From the NCBI GenBank assembly GCA_028551475.1, contig CM052360.1, positions 16,976,501 through 17,040,500 on the forward strand: 64,000 nt of DNA, read 5' to 3'. The translations under genes and the position numbers were made by a program. The notes below the pieces were generated by a model. It was not told where the DNA came from. It made no database searches and saw only the letters and a list, made by a program, of their open reading frames with translations. Of this stretch, positions 50,230-61,559 are shown piece by piece (within the stretch, counting starts at the first letter, position 1; each line of letters starts with the position of its first letter). This stretch comes from Casuarina equisetifolia (lineage: Eukaryota > Streptophyta > Magnoliopsida > Fagales > Casuarinaceae).

Positions 50230-51963
50230 TTTTTTTTTTTTTTTTTGGTGAAAGGTCAAATTATATATCACTCATAAAAAATTTACAAGATTGTTCGATT
50301 ACAAAATATCATCATCTAAGCTCAAATATTGCACTTGGCAAATTCCAAAGCTCTTGTAAAAATTTATTACAATTTGTAAGCTTAACTCCTCTAGTAGATG
50401 AAATCTTGCCTCTCACGTCCTTCTTGATTTTGGCAATAATGGTTGAGTTTTCTAGACTTGTATTGCTGAATCTTCTTCTATTCCTTTCGCTCCAAATGTG
50501 ATACAATACGGCCTTGAAAGATATACTAAGCAAAGTAGCTGCAAAGCTCTTCTTCTTAACAGTGTTGATCATCCAATATATTTCAGCTCTCCAATGTTCA
50601 ATTCTTCGAGTTAATCCATTCATGCCTAACAAAGCCTTCCAGATGTAGTTTGTGAACCTGCACTTAAAAAATAAATGTTCATGTGATTCTTCTTCTTGTT
50701 GGCAGAGGTTGCATCGTAGATCCACTGAACTATTCCATTTTGCCACCCGATCTGCTGTGGATAGTTTGTCTCTTAAAATGATCCAACATATAAAATTATG
50801 CTTCGGTACTCCTTCTTTCCAAACAAGTGTTGCCCATTTGGAATCTTCTCTGTTCTCTCTTAGTGCTACATAACTCTTGGCAATATTGTATTCTGAGTCT
50901 GTCACTAGTTGTGTTAGTTCATTTCTTACTTGTAAAATATTCCTAAAACTCCAAGCTAGTGATCCTTTCATCTCAACTTCTAATACATTCCTTTCCTTCA
51001 AATTTTCTGTTATCATCCATTTAACCCATAAGGAGTTTGAATTGGGGTGCACAAGAGACCATAGGAGTTTTTCAATTGCTGCTTTATTCCAAGTGTGAAT
51101 GTCTATCAAACCTAGTCCTCCAGAAACTTTAGGCCAGCAAACTTCTTTCCATGCCACTTTCGCTACACATCGTCCATTAGATTTACCTGTCCAAAGGAAA
51201 GTTCTAATCCTTTTTTCAATTTCATAAAGGGTCTGTTTTGGCAGTAGAAAAATTTGCATCCAATATGTTTGCAATGAGAATAGAACACTTTTGGCTAGCT
51301 GCAGTCTCCCCCCATAACTAATATGCTTAGACTCTCAACCTTCAATTCTTCTCAATATCTTTTCTGTCAGGATAGTACAATCTAGGTTGGAGAGTCTTTT
51401 AGTAATCAATGGTACTCCTAAGTATTTTATGGGAAGTTGGCCTTCTTGGATAGGAATATGATCAAGTATTAGAGCCTTTTCCTGTTCTGACAAGCCTGAA
51501 AAGAAAATTTGACACTTCTCTGGATGCATCTTCAAACCTGTTATATCTTCAAACTCTTGCATAGCATCTAGTAAACATAATATGGATTCAATATCTCCAT
51601 GAGCAAACAAAAAGAGATCATCAGCAAAGCATAAATGAGTGATCTTTTCTTTGGCGCATTTCCAGTGAAATTTAAACCTTCTAGAAGATACTTTATTTTG
51701 TATAATTCTGTTAAGAATCTCCATCACAATAACAAAGAGAAAAGGAGAGAGAGGGTCTCCTTGTCTAAGTCCCTTTGCCCCCTTAAAAAAACCTGTATGA
51801 GAGCCATTGATGTTCACAGAATATCCCACAGTAGTGATGCAGCTTTCAATCAGCAATCTAAATTTGTCTGGAAACTTCAAAACTTTCAGTGTATTTAGGA
51901 TTGCATTCCAGTCTATTGAATCATATGCTTTCATAATATCAACCTTAATTGCCACCCTTTTCC
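50230..51963 (-). mobile_element. 5'-truncated L1-type LINE inserted into copia 1
   Basis: The minus strand encodes the 3' half of a plant LINE: RT with VDIMKAYDSIDW, LRQGDPLSPFLF and FADDLFLFAHG, then a zinc-binding zf-RVT region (CNLCQQEEESHEHLFFKC), stopping at 50312. An 80-bp 3' UTR and a poly(A) tail follow, read as a T-run at 50230-50246. CAGAACAAGCTATCT at 50215-50229 and 51964-51978 is the 15-bp target duplication. Across the join the copia frame resumes (LQNKLS...). The 5' end is cut inside the RT domain. The frame stays open across the whole copy except for one TGA at 51335-51337, where TGG (Trp) is expected, so the insertion looks fairly young. The longer open frame to 52051 continues into antisense copia sequence. 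Confidence 0.93.
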
Positions 51964-52115
51964 CAGAACAAGCTATCTCTTTGTCCCAATACATATGCTT
52001 GCAAGGGATATTAGAAAATAAAAACATGGTCCAACCAAAGTCAACAAGCAAGGGAGAAAGACCACGTCAGCAACCTAATACTACTCCTATGACCGCAATG
52101 TGGTTTATATTTTAA

Positions 52116-52998
52116 CATAATATTAAGACAATGCGATGAAAATGAGAATGGTGAAAAAAATGAGTCAAAGGATTCATCATCTTTACCCATCTCACCAAAT
52201 ATTCTTCTCTTTTTTTTTTTTTTTTTTTAACTTTGTTAAGTACTTTGTTCCTATCAAAAGAATTTCAGATTATTGCCTTCAGTCCAATTACGTCTTCTTG
52301 TCTCTATCAATAATCTTTTGGCACTTCTTTTTTCTTGTTGGAATTTTCCTCTATCATCAACTTTCAAATTGTGCGGTTATCATGTTGGTGACACGTCATT
52401 TAGATTCCAAAGTTCTCTTCTAAATAGCAATGTAAATATTATTTTGACAATCAAAAAGTATAGAAAAACGTTTGAGAAAAACACTTATCGTAGTATTGCT
52501 TTATGAAAACTATTAGTTCACCATGGGATTCTGAAACATTAAAAAGGAAAGAGAGAAAAAAGGAAAGAACCTACACCCATGAGAAGATTCGACCTTGCAA
52601 AAGAAATATACAATGTCCAACCTATGAGATACCATTGGCAAGGACTGACAATGGTAGGGACCCATAGCAATGAGATATCTTCCATAGCCATCCAACATTG
52701 GCTTGGTTACGGTAAATATTTTATTTATTTCTTCAATTAAAAGAATAGAATTTTATTTCAGTTCATCTAATGCCGATGTATAATGAATCAAAAAATCTCA
52801 AAATTGATTACGTGTAGACTGCACGGGATGGTTCGATTTAATCGATAAAAAAAAAGTGCCAAAAAGGGCAGGATAAATGGAAAGGACCACTCAATTTAAA
52901 AGGATTTATTATCGTTTTCAAAATTCGGGAGGTGTTTTCCAATAAGGTGACATAATTATCAAATTTGAAATGCTGCAATCAGAACACCATATCATGTC
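52116..52998. other. Intergenic spacer
   Basis: AT-rich sequence with a T-run at 52207-52228. No gene, terminal repeat or other element could be recognised. The 3' LTR of copia 1 would be expected near its left end, but I could not identify it. Confidence 0.5.
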
Positions 52999-53116
52999 GC
53001 AAAGCCTGCTTGCTTAGTGGTATGCGAGCAGGGGCTAGCGGCCAGTAGGTCAAGGATTTGACATTGGTGCGTTTGTGGATATGTGAGATATATATAAAAT
53101 AAAATAAAAAACCCTA
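52999..53116 (+). mobile_element. tRNA-derived SINE
   Basis: The element begins near AAAGCCTGCTTGCTTAGTGG. A Pol III A-box-like TTAGTGGTATGCGAGCAGG and a B-box-like GGTCAAGGATTTGAC lie about 30 bp apart, as in tRNA-derived SINEs. It ends in ATATATATAAAATAAAATAAAAAA, an A-rich tail. The body does not fold as a complete tRNA gene. No convincing target duplication was found, so the borders are approximate. Confidence 0.7.
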
Positions 53117-54298
53117 TCACTATTTTATTCGGGCACTAATAATTTCTAGTAAAGAAATCATAACCTTCAAATCATATCAACCCTATTTAGAACTTTGATA
53201 ATGAATCTTTCACTTATTTGGTTTGTTGAAATAATTAGACATGGACTGTTATCAACAATTACCTTCCCTCTTGTGCCTAACATTCACATTGCTTATCAAG
53301 TAAATCCAACTATAACCATCACAAACTACCAAACACCATTGTGTCTTTTATCAACTGCATACAAGGGTTTTTTTGTCAATCGCATCGAAATAGGGTTTTA
53401 ACTGTTGAAACACAAAATAGCTACTTTCTATGAAAGCATACATTGTGACGTAATGGATTTTGGGGAAAAGGGTAGCTTGACTAATTTGCTAACAATTTTA
53501 AAAAAAGTGGTGAAAAGTTAATAAAAGAAACGGAAAAAAAAAAAAAAACAAGCGGGACGCACCTTTCTGCTCTAGTGAAATGATTATATCTACCAACCGA
53601 TGGGTTTGTCAGCAATGCATTCATATTTTCAGTTTTCAAATACGGATAAACAGAAACTATTATGCAAAAAAAAGAAAATGCAAAAGAAAGACGAATATGT
53701 AAGTTGATTCAATATGAAGTTATGTTGAATAAACAATTGGTATGGTTAAGTTTGCTTAAATAAATCATAGATATAAATGAGTTCAAAGTACAAGGTATAA
53801 TATTAGTACCTAGTAAACCGATAAAGCGATAAGCCAAACATAATTTATTCTGTGTTTTATAATTTCGGACAGTATACCAAATAGAAATTAAATGGGAAAA
53901 AGGCCAAGATATAAATTTTCCTCCAAGCAAATGTTTCATTGTTTCATAGTTGGAGTCTTTCAATCTTAGTTTCTCTCATACTTAAATGAGCTTATAGTAC
54001 CTAAATATGCTCATAAGCCTTTGTTTTCTTATTGGTATGAATAAACTCCCATATTCAGAAAATAAAAAATAAAAAAGGCTAAGAGCAAGGATACTTATTT
54101 GATGTGTCGGGTAGAATTTAGCACTTAAGATGCCTGAAAATTGTTAGTATCCCCAATTTTCCAGAACTCATTTCATGGATATAGTTTTACAGTATGAATT
54201 CTGATCAACTTAAAATGGGATTACCAGATATAGGTTAATAGAAATACAGTGATAATGAAAGCAAATAGACCAGAAATATCCGATTATGACCTTATCCT
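53117..54298. other. Intergenic spacer and 3' flank of the helical-protein gene
   Basis: AT-rich sequence with several A-runs (53534-53548). No coding exon or repeat family is recognised. The minus-strand gene to the right ends at 54299, and its 3' UTR must fall at the right end. Confidence 0.5.
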
Positions 54299-54742
54299 TT
54301 AAGAAGGATGAACCTTCTTCGATGCAATTCCCTTCCAAGCTGATTTCATGGAAGCTGTGGCGGAATTCATTGCAGCCTCGATATATCTCTTGGAAGCAAC
54401 AGTTGCTGCCTTTTCCATCAGGTTCCCCATCTTCCTGGCTCTCTCACCAGTTTCCACTAAGCTGTTCATCTCACTGTTTAACATTCTTTCTAGTTCCTCC
54501 TCAAAGCGTCTGAATTCATCCATGGCGCTTTCCATGGCAGAGTCGAGGTACTTCTCAGCTTCTTGCATGGCGACCTCGGCTTCTTCAACCTCTTTTTGTT
54601 GCTCCAACTCCATGGCTGCCCATGACTTGTATGCTTCGACATCGAAAAGCTTCATCAAGTCTTCGATGGTGGACGGATCGAAGTTCTTGTCTTGCAATGC
54701 TTGGTCCGAAAGGAGGGTGAACTGGTAAAGGAGAGCTTCCAT
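54299..54742 (-). CDS. Small helical, coiled-coil-rich protein of unknown function
   Basis: One open coding exon encodes 147 residues, starting MEALLYQFTLLSDQALQD and ending AWKGIASKKVHPS. An in-frame ATG at 54901 would add 53 residues, but these have no protein-like character, and a TATA-like box lies between the two ATGs, so I chose 54742. The middle is highly charged and heptad-like (QQKEVEEAEVAMQEAEKYLD, then FRRFEEELERMLNSEM), followed by an Ala/Ser/Met-rich helix (TVASKRYIEAAMNSATASM). There is no signal peptide, membrane segment or catalytic motif. The wording strongly suggests a conserved plant family I have seen only as unknown, but I cannot name a member with certainty. The intact frame among decayed neighbours favours a real gene. 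Confidence 0.75.
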   Translation of the reverse strand: MEALLYQFTLLSDQALQDKNFDPSTIEDLMKLFDVEAYKSWAAMELEQQKEVEEAEVAMQEAEKYLDSAMESAMDEFRRFEEELERMLNSEMNSLVETGERARKMGNLMEKAATVASKRYIEAAMNSATASMKSAWKGIASKKVHPS

Positions 54743-54812
54743 CTTGATGTGGGATTGAATTCTGCAGATCTGGATTACTTTCTGTACATGAAAAAGGTGG
54801 GTGGGAGGAGAA

Positions 54813-54824
54813 TCATATAAAGCA
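54813..54824 (-). promoter_or_regulatory. TATA-like box upstream of the helical-protein gene
   Basis: On the minus strand CTTTATATGATT lies about 70-80 bp upstream of the chosen ATG, a normal distance for a TATA box with a short leader. No transcript evidence is available. Confidence 0.4.
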
Positions 54825-56430
54825 GGGGCATTAAGGTCCTCCTCCTGAAAATTGAGAATAAGAATGGCACGGATGAAAAGACGTAATAATTGAGAAGACA
54901 AAACAAAGCTCTTTCAGAAAGTGAACGCCAACGTTCAAATCCACTCTATATGCTGAAGGCTCAAAATTTAGTAGGAGCTCACTGGAAGCATCTCATTCTT
55001 GAAAATAAATAAAAGTGCATGTAACGGCCAAAATAGGTTGGTGTTGCTTTTAGACTAAAGGTGGGAAAAAAAATAATTTTCTGTTATTTAATTGAAATAT
55101 CTAATTCAAATAAATTTCAAGGTTCTGTGAAATCAATGTATAATAAGTTAATATATTCTCTTGAAAAATGTTGAAAAATGAAGTATATGTTTTCTCAAAA
55201 TATTATCATAATTTCACAAACTTCTTTCACATTAGGAAGACAAATAGGATAATATGATCATATAAGATAATTTAGTTACTCTTCTTATTGACTTGACTTT
55301 TTAAGATGAAATCTAGCTCCTGAAAACAAGGTTTAAAAATACTCAAATAAAAAATTTCCTCTTGTTTTTATAAAACTATTTTTTTTTCATTTTAAAAGAA
55401 AAAAGCATTGTATTTTGTGCTTTAACATATATATTATTCGTTATTTAAAAAAAAAGTTCGAAACCCTATATAACCTTAGTGTTTAAACAAACAATCTTAA
55501 AGTAGATTTTGAACTTTTTTCATAACTCGATTGCTTCTTGCAAAAAGAAAAAAAAAAGATCAAGGAAATTAAAAATTGAACACAGTTGCATGAAGGAATA
55601 AGTGCTAGTACAGTCTAGAAAATACATACTCCCAAACCAAATGGTGTCCTAACGAAAGTAATTAGTCAATGTTAAACTTGGATCAAACTATTCTTTGCTT
55701 TGATAATCAAATGGGCCGATCTAGTGGCATTGGAATACTCTTTACTTTCAAGAAGAAAAAGGAATAAACATTTTCTTCAAAGACAAAAGATGGTCGGGGG
55801 ACAAAGGAAAGCAAGGGATCCCTGGATAAGAGATGCCGAGGATGACTTTTCCTTCCCTTTCATGGGTTACGAATCTTGAAATTAGTAGGTGGTGGGACCA
55901 TCCACATTTGACAATTTGCCCCCATGAGCTACGAGTCAAGCATCTCTTCGTTGTCTTTTTGAATTCCGTCGCCGATGCCTTTGTCTTCAACTGCGTCATA
56001 CCTCTTTCTTATTTCAGAGAGAAAGATATTATGCTATTAGCAAATTGAAAGATCAACATATAAATTATGAATATGAATAAACAAACTATTGCTGCAGATT
56101 GCAATTGATGGCGTGTTACTGTCAAGTAGCATTGAAGGGTTTTAAGGCGTGATGAGCAAGTCTCTTCCATAGCCTAAGACTCAAAACAAAATGAAAAAGG
56201 TAAACAACTCAAGAAAAAGCATTTGATAGTTTCTCTAAGATGATAATGCTATAATTGAAGTTCTAATTAAAACTAATTTATTCTCTGTTTGGAGTAATAC
56301 TCAAAAGTAAAATTCTATTGAGAGACCTTTACTTGGTCTCTAAGCAACGAGTTTGTGTATCATGGTCATAAAGACAGAAAATTGACATAAGCTGGAGGAT
56401 CCTCTTTCTCAAAAGTCTCCCTCTAAATTT
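54825..56430. other. Intergenic spacer
   Basis: AT-rich with A- and T-runs near 55380 and 55450. The 55750-56040 part is GC-richer and open in both directions, but the two frames give no recognisable protein. Nothing else is supported. Confidence 0.5.
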
Positions 56431-57051
56431 CCATTGTTTGAATTTTGTAACATGGTATTAGAATATCTCCTCCCCCATGGACTTCTAAACAAAACAAATC
56501 ACCAAAAATCAAAAACGAAACCATGACCTCAACCGAGAAAAACATACTTCAAACATAACCCATTAGAAAACCTTCATGAAAGTCCTTTCACAGCTACATT
56601 ATTGTTCATCAACTCCGAACAAACTCAATGATCAAATTATCCTACTACTTCCAATTTCCACTAAAACTTTTCTTGTAGAAGATTAAAATGACACTCAAAG
56701 TCCTTTGTTACACACTTGTACTTTCACCTTTTAAATGAAGCCCCTCAACAAACATTGAGTGCATTTTTAATGCACTCATCAATACAAAAAATTGAATCAA
56801 TTAGTTACTGACCTAAGCGATTCTAGGCAAACTAACTACATAATAACATTTGCTCATATGCTAATTCCCCCTAAGCTGTGGGTCTATCTAATTCTCCCTC
56901 AATAAACATTACATCTCCAAATGTTCATGTTACGAGCAATTTCATACTCATTATCCTTCATTGTTCAAAAACAATTGACTTTGGAATTTCACGCACCCCG
57001 AATCTCAAGAAGTCTCACTCACCTCAAATCAAGATACAATTTGCACTAGTG
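56431..57051 (+). mobile_element. LTR-element trace with primer-binding-site-like motif
   Basis: TTTGTAACATGGTATTAGAATATC at 56445-56468 resembles the end of a plant copia LTR followed by the TGGTATCAGAGC primer site. An ATG at 56522 follows, but stops come quickly and no gag motif is convincing. The trace is interrupted at 57065 by LINE 2. Confidence 0.4.
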
Positions 57052-57064
57052 TCAACTAGCCAAT

Positions 57065-58532
57065 CTCTTTTTTTTTTTTTTAATATACTAGTATAGTATC
57101 CTAAGTAATTTTATTAAAATTTAAGATTGAATGTAACAACTATATGTTATCAAAATTTTAGATAGGACATAAAGCCTAACCCATATAAGATATCACCCCA
57201 CAAAAAGGTAAAACAAAGCATAGATAGGCCTAAGAACCAAAAAGTGATAAGCGACCTTACACAAAAACAAGTAGGCAATATATAGGCTTAATCCACATAG
57301 GCAAATAAAAGAAAAATACAATTTGGACCACACTAAGGACGTTTGTAGTTCACTAGTCCTATGGTTTTCTCTACACACTCGAAGGCACCCTTAAGGGATT
57401 GAACCAACCTATCCAAAATCACTCGTCCAACAATAGAATGACCATAAAAGGCAAGCCTATCTACTAAGAAATTAGCTTCGCGATACGTGTTGGGCAGTAA
57501 TTGATGGTAATAGGAGAGATGAGCATTATTTCAAGATGTAATTCAAAAGACTACAGTGCATGCCATTTTCTTGTCAAGCATTGAAGATTAGATTCGAATT
57601 AGCTTGCACCTCAAGAAGAGGGACGTTTTTCTCTTGGAAAATTTGTAATCCCAATAGAAGAGACTTGGCTTCAACCATGGAACTAGTGCCTAACCCAAAA
57701 TTAGCCACATATGCTATAAGTACACTTACCCTGTAATCTCTTAGAAATCCTCCAACAAAGCAAAGTCCCACAACACTTGAGTCATCAGTGTTTAGTCGAG
57801 GCATCTGCATTTGGAGGTTGCCATTTAACCCATATTCCTCTAGGAATAGATACAACAACAATTGACAATTTCAAGACTTGTAAACTTAGGCAATCCTTAA
57901 AGGAAGGAAGCCTTTTACGTTTGATTGTAGTAGATATCTGAAGAAAGGCATTTGATTGCAGTAGATATCTGAAGAAGTTTTCTTTGTAATTCTTTTTTTT
58001 ATAAAGGCCAGGGAGATTTCCTTGTCTTCCTAAAAAGTCCCATATCTAGTTTGCTATATTTTGCAAAAGATTAGACATCCAACAATAGCAATAATATAGC
58101 CACGTTACGATGGAAAAGAAGTAGCACGAAACCAAGATGTGATCAAGGTGTTAACAGATTCTAACCTTGGTTTAATTGACAAAATGTCTCCATACATTTT
58201 CCGAAGCAGCTGAGCAATTGCTCGTTGGGCAAAAAGATGATCCACATATTCAACATTTAGGCTAACAGCACCTGGAAATTCCTCTCTTTTGAAAACTACA
58301 GTCAACCGAAATACCATGACACCAAATTTTCCAAACCAAAATTCCAACTTACGGTAGGAGGATTTTATTGTAAAGAAAATTGGACCATATAAACTTGTCG
58401 CTCTTAGTTCTTCTATTCTAATATAGAAGAGACGTAGAAAACTTACCTGATGGGTGCAACTCAAGAGTAAGATGGTCTGGGACAAAATTAAAGATTATGT
58501 CTTGAGCTTGGGCCTATTTTTCCATAGAGAGA
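57065..58532 (-). mobile_element. Second 5'-truncated LINE with RNase H domain
   Basis: The T-run at 57067-57081 is the poly(A) tail of a minus-strand element. TCAACTAGCCAAT at 57052-57064 and 58533-58545 is the 13-bp target duplication. Reading the minus strand, degenerate zf-RVT sequence (FPGAV...EYVDHLFAQRAIAQ) at about 58300-58105 comes first, then an RNase H-like domain (about 57860-57400): LNTDDSSV, then VEAKSLLLGLQI and REANFLVDRLAF. Frames are broken, so it is older than LINE 1. It is 5'-truncated inside the zf-RVT/RT part. Plant LINEs with this RNase H are a different lineage from LINE 1, which lacks it. Confidence 0.88.
57920..57981. repeat. 31-bp tandem duplication inside LINE 2
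   Basis: TTTGATTG.AGTAGATATCTGAAGAA starts at 57920 and again at 57951. The copies are almost identical, so the duplication came after most of the element's decay. It lies between the zf-RVT and RNase H parts. Confidence 0.85.
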
Positions 58533-58545
58533 TCAACTAGCCAAT

Positions 58546-61036
58546 GCAAACTTGTGGAACTTAAAATAGAGAAAAATATTTTTACCTCTTCCATGTATGC
58601 AATGTTACCTCCCAAAAAAAACTAAACATTTTTCGGAAAATGAGACTACTATTAAACCCAACAGCCATTCCCAAAATATCTCACTAACCAACAATCTCAA
58701 CAATGTGAGATCATCACTTAAGATTTTCTTCTTCTATCTCTTATTCTAGGTATGCACAGTGTAGAAGCCCAAGACCCATGGCTTCCGTGGGTCTAACCCA
58801 ATTTATGATCCGACTTTCCTTATCCGCCATCCTCCATTGCATATCATGGCTATTTTTCACCACCAATCGAGATCTACTCAATCGATCAATCATTTGCTTA
58901 CTTTTGTTTCACTGGTCTGACACTGATGGTCGAATTTCTATGTCATCCGAGACATTGCTACCCAACCCAGATTTTCGATCAATCGTTGCCGCTATCAGTC
59001 ATACTTTTTCCTTGTTTAGGATCAAATAGCACCATAAATCAACCGACAAGCACTCTTTTGTTGCCAAGTGGGGTAAATCAAAGTTGATAATGAAAAAACA
59101 TTCTCAGCCATTCATGGAGCGCGTGCACTTGCGTGCCTCACCAGCTAAACTTGGTTTGAGTCTTTTTTGACTTGTCTACAACAATATTTGACCCATTTGC
59201 ATTGGGCTTAACCCAACCCACCCTCCACCGGATCCAATGGACCCGATTTGCATAATCGTATCTAACCTAGCCATACATTGGGTTCTGTCTGACCTAATTG
59301 TACCTAAACTCCACTTGAGTTCATTTACGCCCGATCTAGCGCTTAATGTGGGTCTCAATCTCTGACGCTTGACCCGGATTGCCAATCTAACGAGACTCAC
59401 ATCTTTGACCACTCATCCACTACTTCTATCAACTCTCTTGCCATCATCTAGGTTCATCTGAAGCCTAGTTTTGCTGGGCAATCCCTAGCTCAATACAATT
59501 TTGCTTCATCGGCACTTGGTGTCACTTGATAATGGTGTCTTTTACATTATAGGTCTACGTATTTGATATCCTATACAACGTAACAAATGGTCTCTGAACC
59601 CTAATAAAAAATCTAGATGCACCAACTTACTTAATTGTTGGTGATGGAGGAAATGTTGAAGTCTTGACAATATATGTTCATGCGTATATCATATCATGAC
59701 TTTTTCTTAATATAACGGCTTCATTTATGCAAATTTAATGTTTATCTTCTTCTTTTTGCCTCACATAACGGTTTCATTCATTCAGATTTAATGTTTGTCT
59801 TGTTCTTCTTGCATCCCAATAACTCTTGCAGCCAGCTAGCTTTTGGGAAGCCCAGTTACGGTCATGGCATTTGGCATTTGGTTGGCACCGTAATCTCGAT
59901 GGATATCCCATCGTTGCTGATTTTGTTTGGATCCAACTGGGTTACAACCGATGGTTCCCTTTGATGATTGTATGAGTTGCAATCATTACAACAAGAATCA
60001 ACTAGTATGTGCTCTTTGGATTCAAGAATCCAAAAAATAGTATGAATACTTTTTGTTTCCGTTGTCAGAATTCGGTTGGCATTACTGTCAACAGGAGCGA
60101 TTGTGTGCCTGCGTCCATGGCATTTGGAACACCAAAAATAACGAAAGAGATTCTTTTTCTCCTTTAGAAACATTCAAAAACCTCGCTCTTTTACTTAAAA
60201 GTTTGGAATTATATGATTCCCTCATCTGTAAAAGCCACTTTCACGGACAGGAACTAGTGATTTGCCTTGCAAATATTAAAACTAATAGATTTCATGTGAT
60301 TTTTTGGACTCACTGCCGGCATCCTCATAGATCCCACATCCATGGCCAATTGGTTATATTGTTTTAACTCTAGTTTCAATTATCAAGAAGTTGCACATTA
60401 TTCTTGTTACTACAAGTGAGGTGTGAAAACGGGGTACTGTCTCAATGTTAGAGGATTGCAAGTACTTTTTTTTTTTTTTTTTGCGGTAGCCAGAGTACTA
60501 GAACCACTTTCCTCGAGGGTTCAATTATCGAGGATCGCATGGCATTTAGTAGGTGGTATGCAGATGTTATAATAGGCACATTCCGTCTCAGATAAAAAAT
60601 GGAAACTGAATAAAGAGTTCCATGTGCAAATTTTCTACCATAACTCATTGGAAGAACGAAGTATGAGGAAGAAGAAAACACGAACAGTGGGTTGTTGGCT
60701 AGTTGCAGGAAGCAGTGAGGGAATGGCGGAAAATAGAATTGCGAATACATATTAAAACAACTAAGCGTACTCAAGTCGTTATAATGGTTGATCTACGTAA
60801 TTTGAGCTTTTTTTTGTATGTAAAGTTAAATAAATCTTCTACGACAGATATTTGAAACTAGAAAAGAGTACTTGGGTTTAATGGCGATTAGTTAAATGTG
60901 GAGAGAATTTGGGCATCTATTATCACATAGAAGTTATATAATGTAACAAAATTAAAGATTTAAAAATGTTTATTTGTACTTTATCATAATAACACATTAC
61001 CAGGGAAGTACAAATTGAGAGGTGCTCTTATAAACA
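58546..61036. other. Spacer without a recognised gene
   Basis: Several short open frames occur on both strands, for example at 58778-59029, 59412-59176 and 60173-59862, but none resembles a known protein, and their translations are poor in conserved motifs. A T-run at 60466-60482 may be the tail of another minus-strand retroposon, but I found no target duplication. A 53-bp tandem duplication is listed separately. Confidence 0.5.
59712..59817. repeat. 53-bp imperfect tandem duplication
   Basis: The unit ATAACGG.TTCATT.AT.CA starts at 59712 and 59765 and continues with ..ATTTAATGTTT.TCTT.TTCTT.TTGC. Mismatches are spread evenly. No coding role is seen. Confidence 0.75.
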
Positions 61037-61281
61037 TGTTGTTAAGTTTATATTTGGGCCGTATAAACGGCCCAACATATTTTTTATTTAGGTGCCGGGT
61101 TTGGGCTTGTCCAAACTCGGCCTAAGGACACAACGCATTTGTGCATTGCATCTTCAACCTATTTCTTTATCAGAATAGGTTGATTTTTCTTTGATCGAGT
61201 TTATGAGAAAGTTTTGAGAAAATAGAGTTTTTCCAAATTTCTACCTTCGATCATAGTTTCCTTAGAGGTTTTAGTTTCTTA
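61037..61281 (+). repeat. 5' LTR of copia element 2
   Basis: The stretch begins TGTTGTTAAGTTTATA and runs about 245 bp to a primer-binding site, TGGTACCGGAGCC, at 61284-61296 (compare TGGTATCAGAGCC). Near its start lies the palindrome GGGCCGTATAAACGGCCC at 61059. The left border is chosen from the TG start and is not confirmed by a target duplication or by the other LTR, which is outside the window. Confidence 0.55.
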
Positions 61282-61559
61282 GATGGTACCGGAGCCTTCT
61301 TAAGGATTCCGTTTTCGTTCGGTAAGCTTTCTTTCCTCGTTTTCCAGCCTATTTTTTTCTCTACACCGTTTAGAGCTCAAGTAGGTTGTTTTTTTATTAT
61401 TTTTTTTATTTTATCTTAATTCTTTGTTAAAAGCACCAATTTATGTTTAGATCGTGTTTTCTCGGTTGTTTTTCAATTGTTTGGCTTCTTTTCTGATCGT
61501 TTTTTGGTCCATATTGTCTTTCGCTACCACTATTGATCGAAATCATAGTTGCTAATCTA

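Larger units (their letters stand above)
46291..52115 (+). mobile_element. Degenerate Ty1/copia retrotransposon 1, interrupted by two later insertions
   Basis: Fragments of a copia polyprotein occur in the expected order on the plus strand: gag (46300-47020, with LKGLNYLVWKAYM and later the NSLIDQL.FIREPISDNEFL core), protease site (47337-47372, DTKATHHVTND where active elements have DTG or DSG), integrase (47561-47830, KHRHIVKMGLSML...YAFEATTYII), the pre-RT HPMVT.LKGGT at 48244-48276, RT start (48357-48474), RT continued (49779-50100, KWVYKIKRHSNGT then LDI.NALLHSHLEKEAYMT), and RNase H end (50105-50229, IDIFTKGLSITRF). Many stops are present. The central RT and most of RNase H are deleted. 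Two insertions split it, at 48475-49778 and 50230-51963. The element is dead. Confidence 0.88.

Noticed and set aside
51335-52051. A longer LINE reading frame reaching 52051
   Set aside because: The 15-bp target duplication places the LINE end at 51963. Beyond that point the frame is antisense copia sequence that happens to lack stops.
52999-53075. A genuine tRNA gene
   Set aside because: A- and B-box-like words are present, but no complete cloverleaf can be drawn and an A-rich retroposon tail follows, so a SINE fits better.
54348-54728. Plus-strand frame opposite the small helical-protein gene
   Set aside because: Its Ser/Leu/Phe-rich content mirrors the acidic coiled coil on the minus strand, and it has no independent support.
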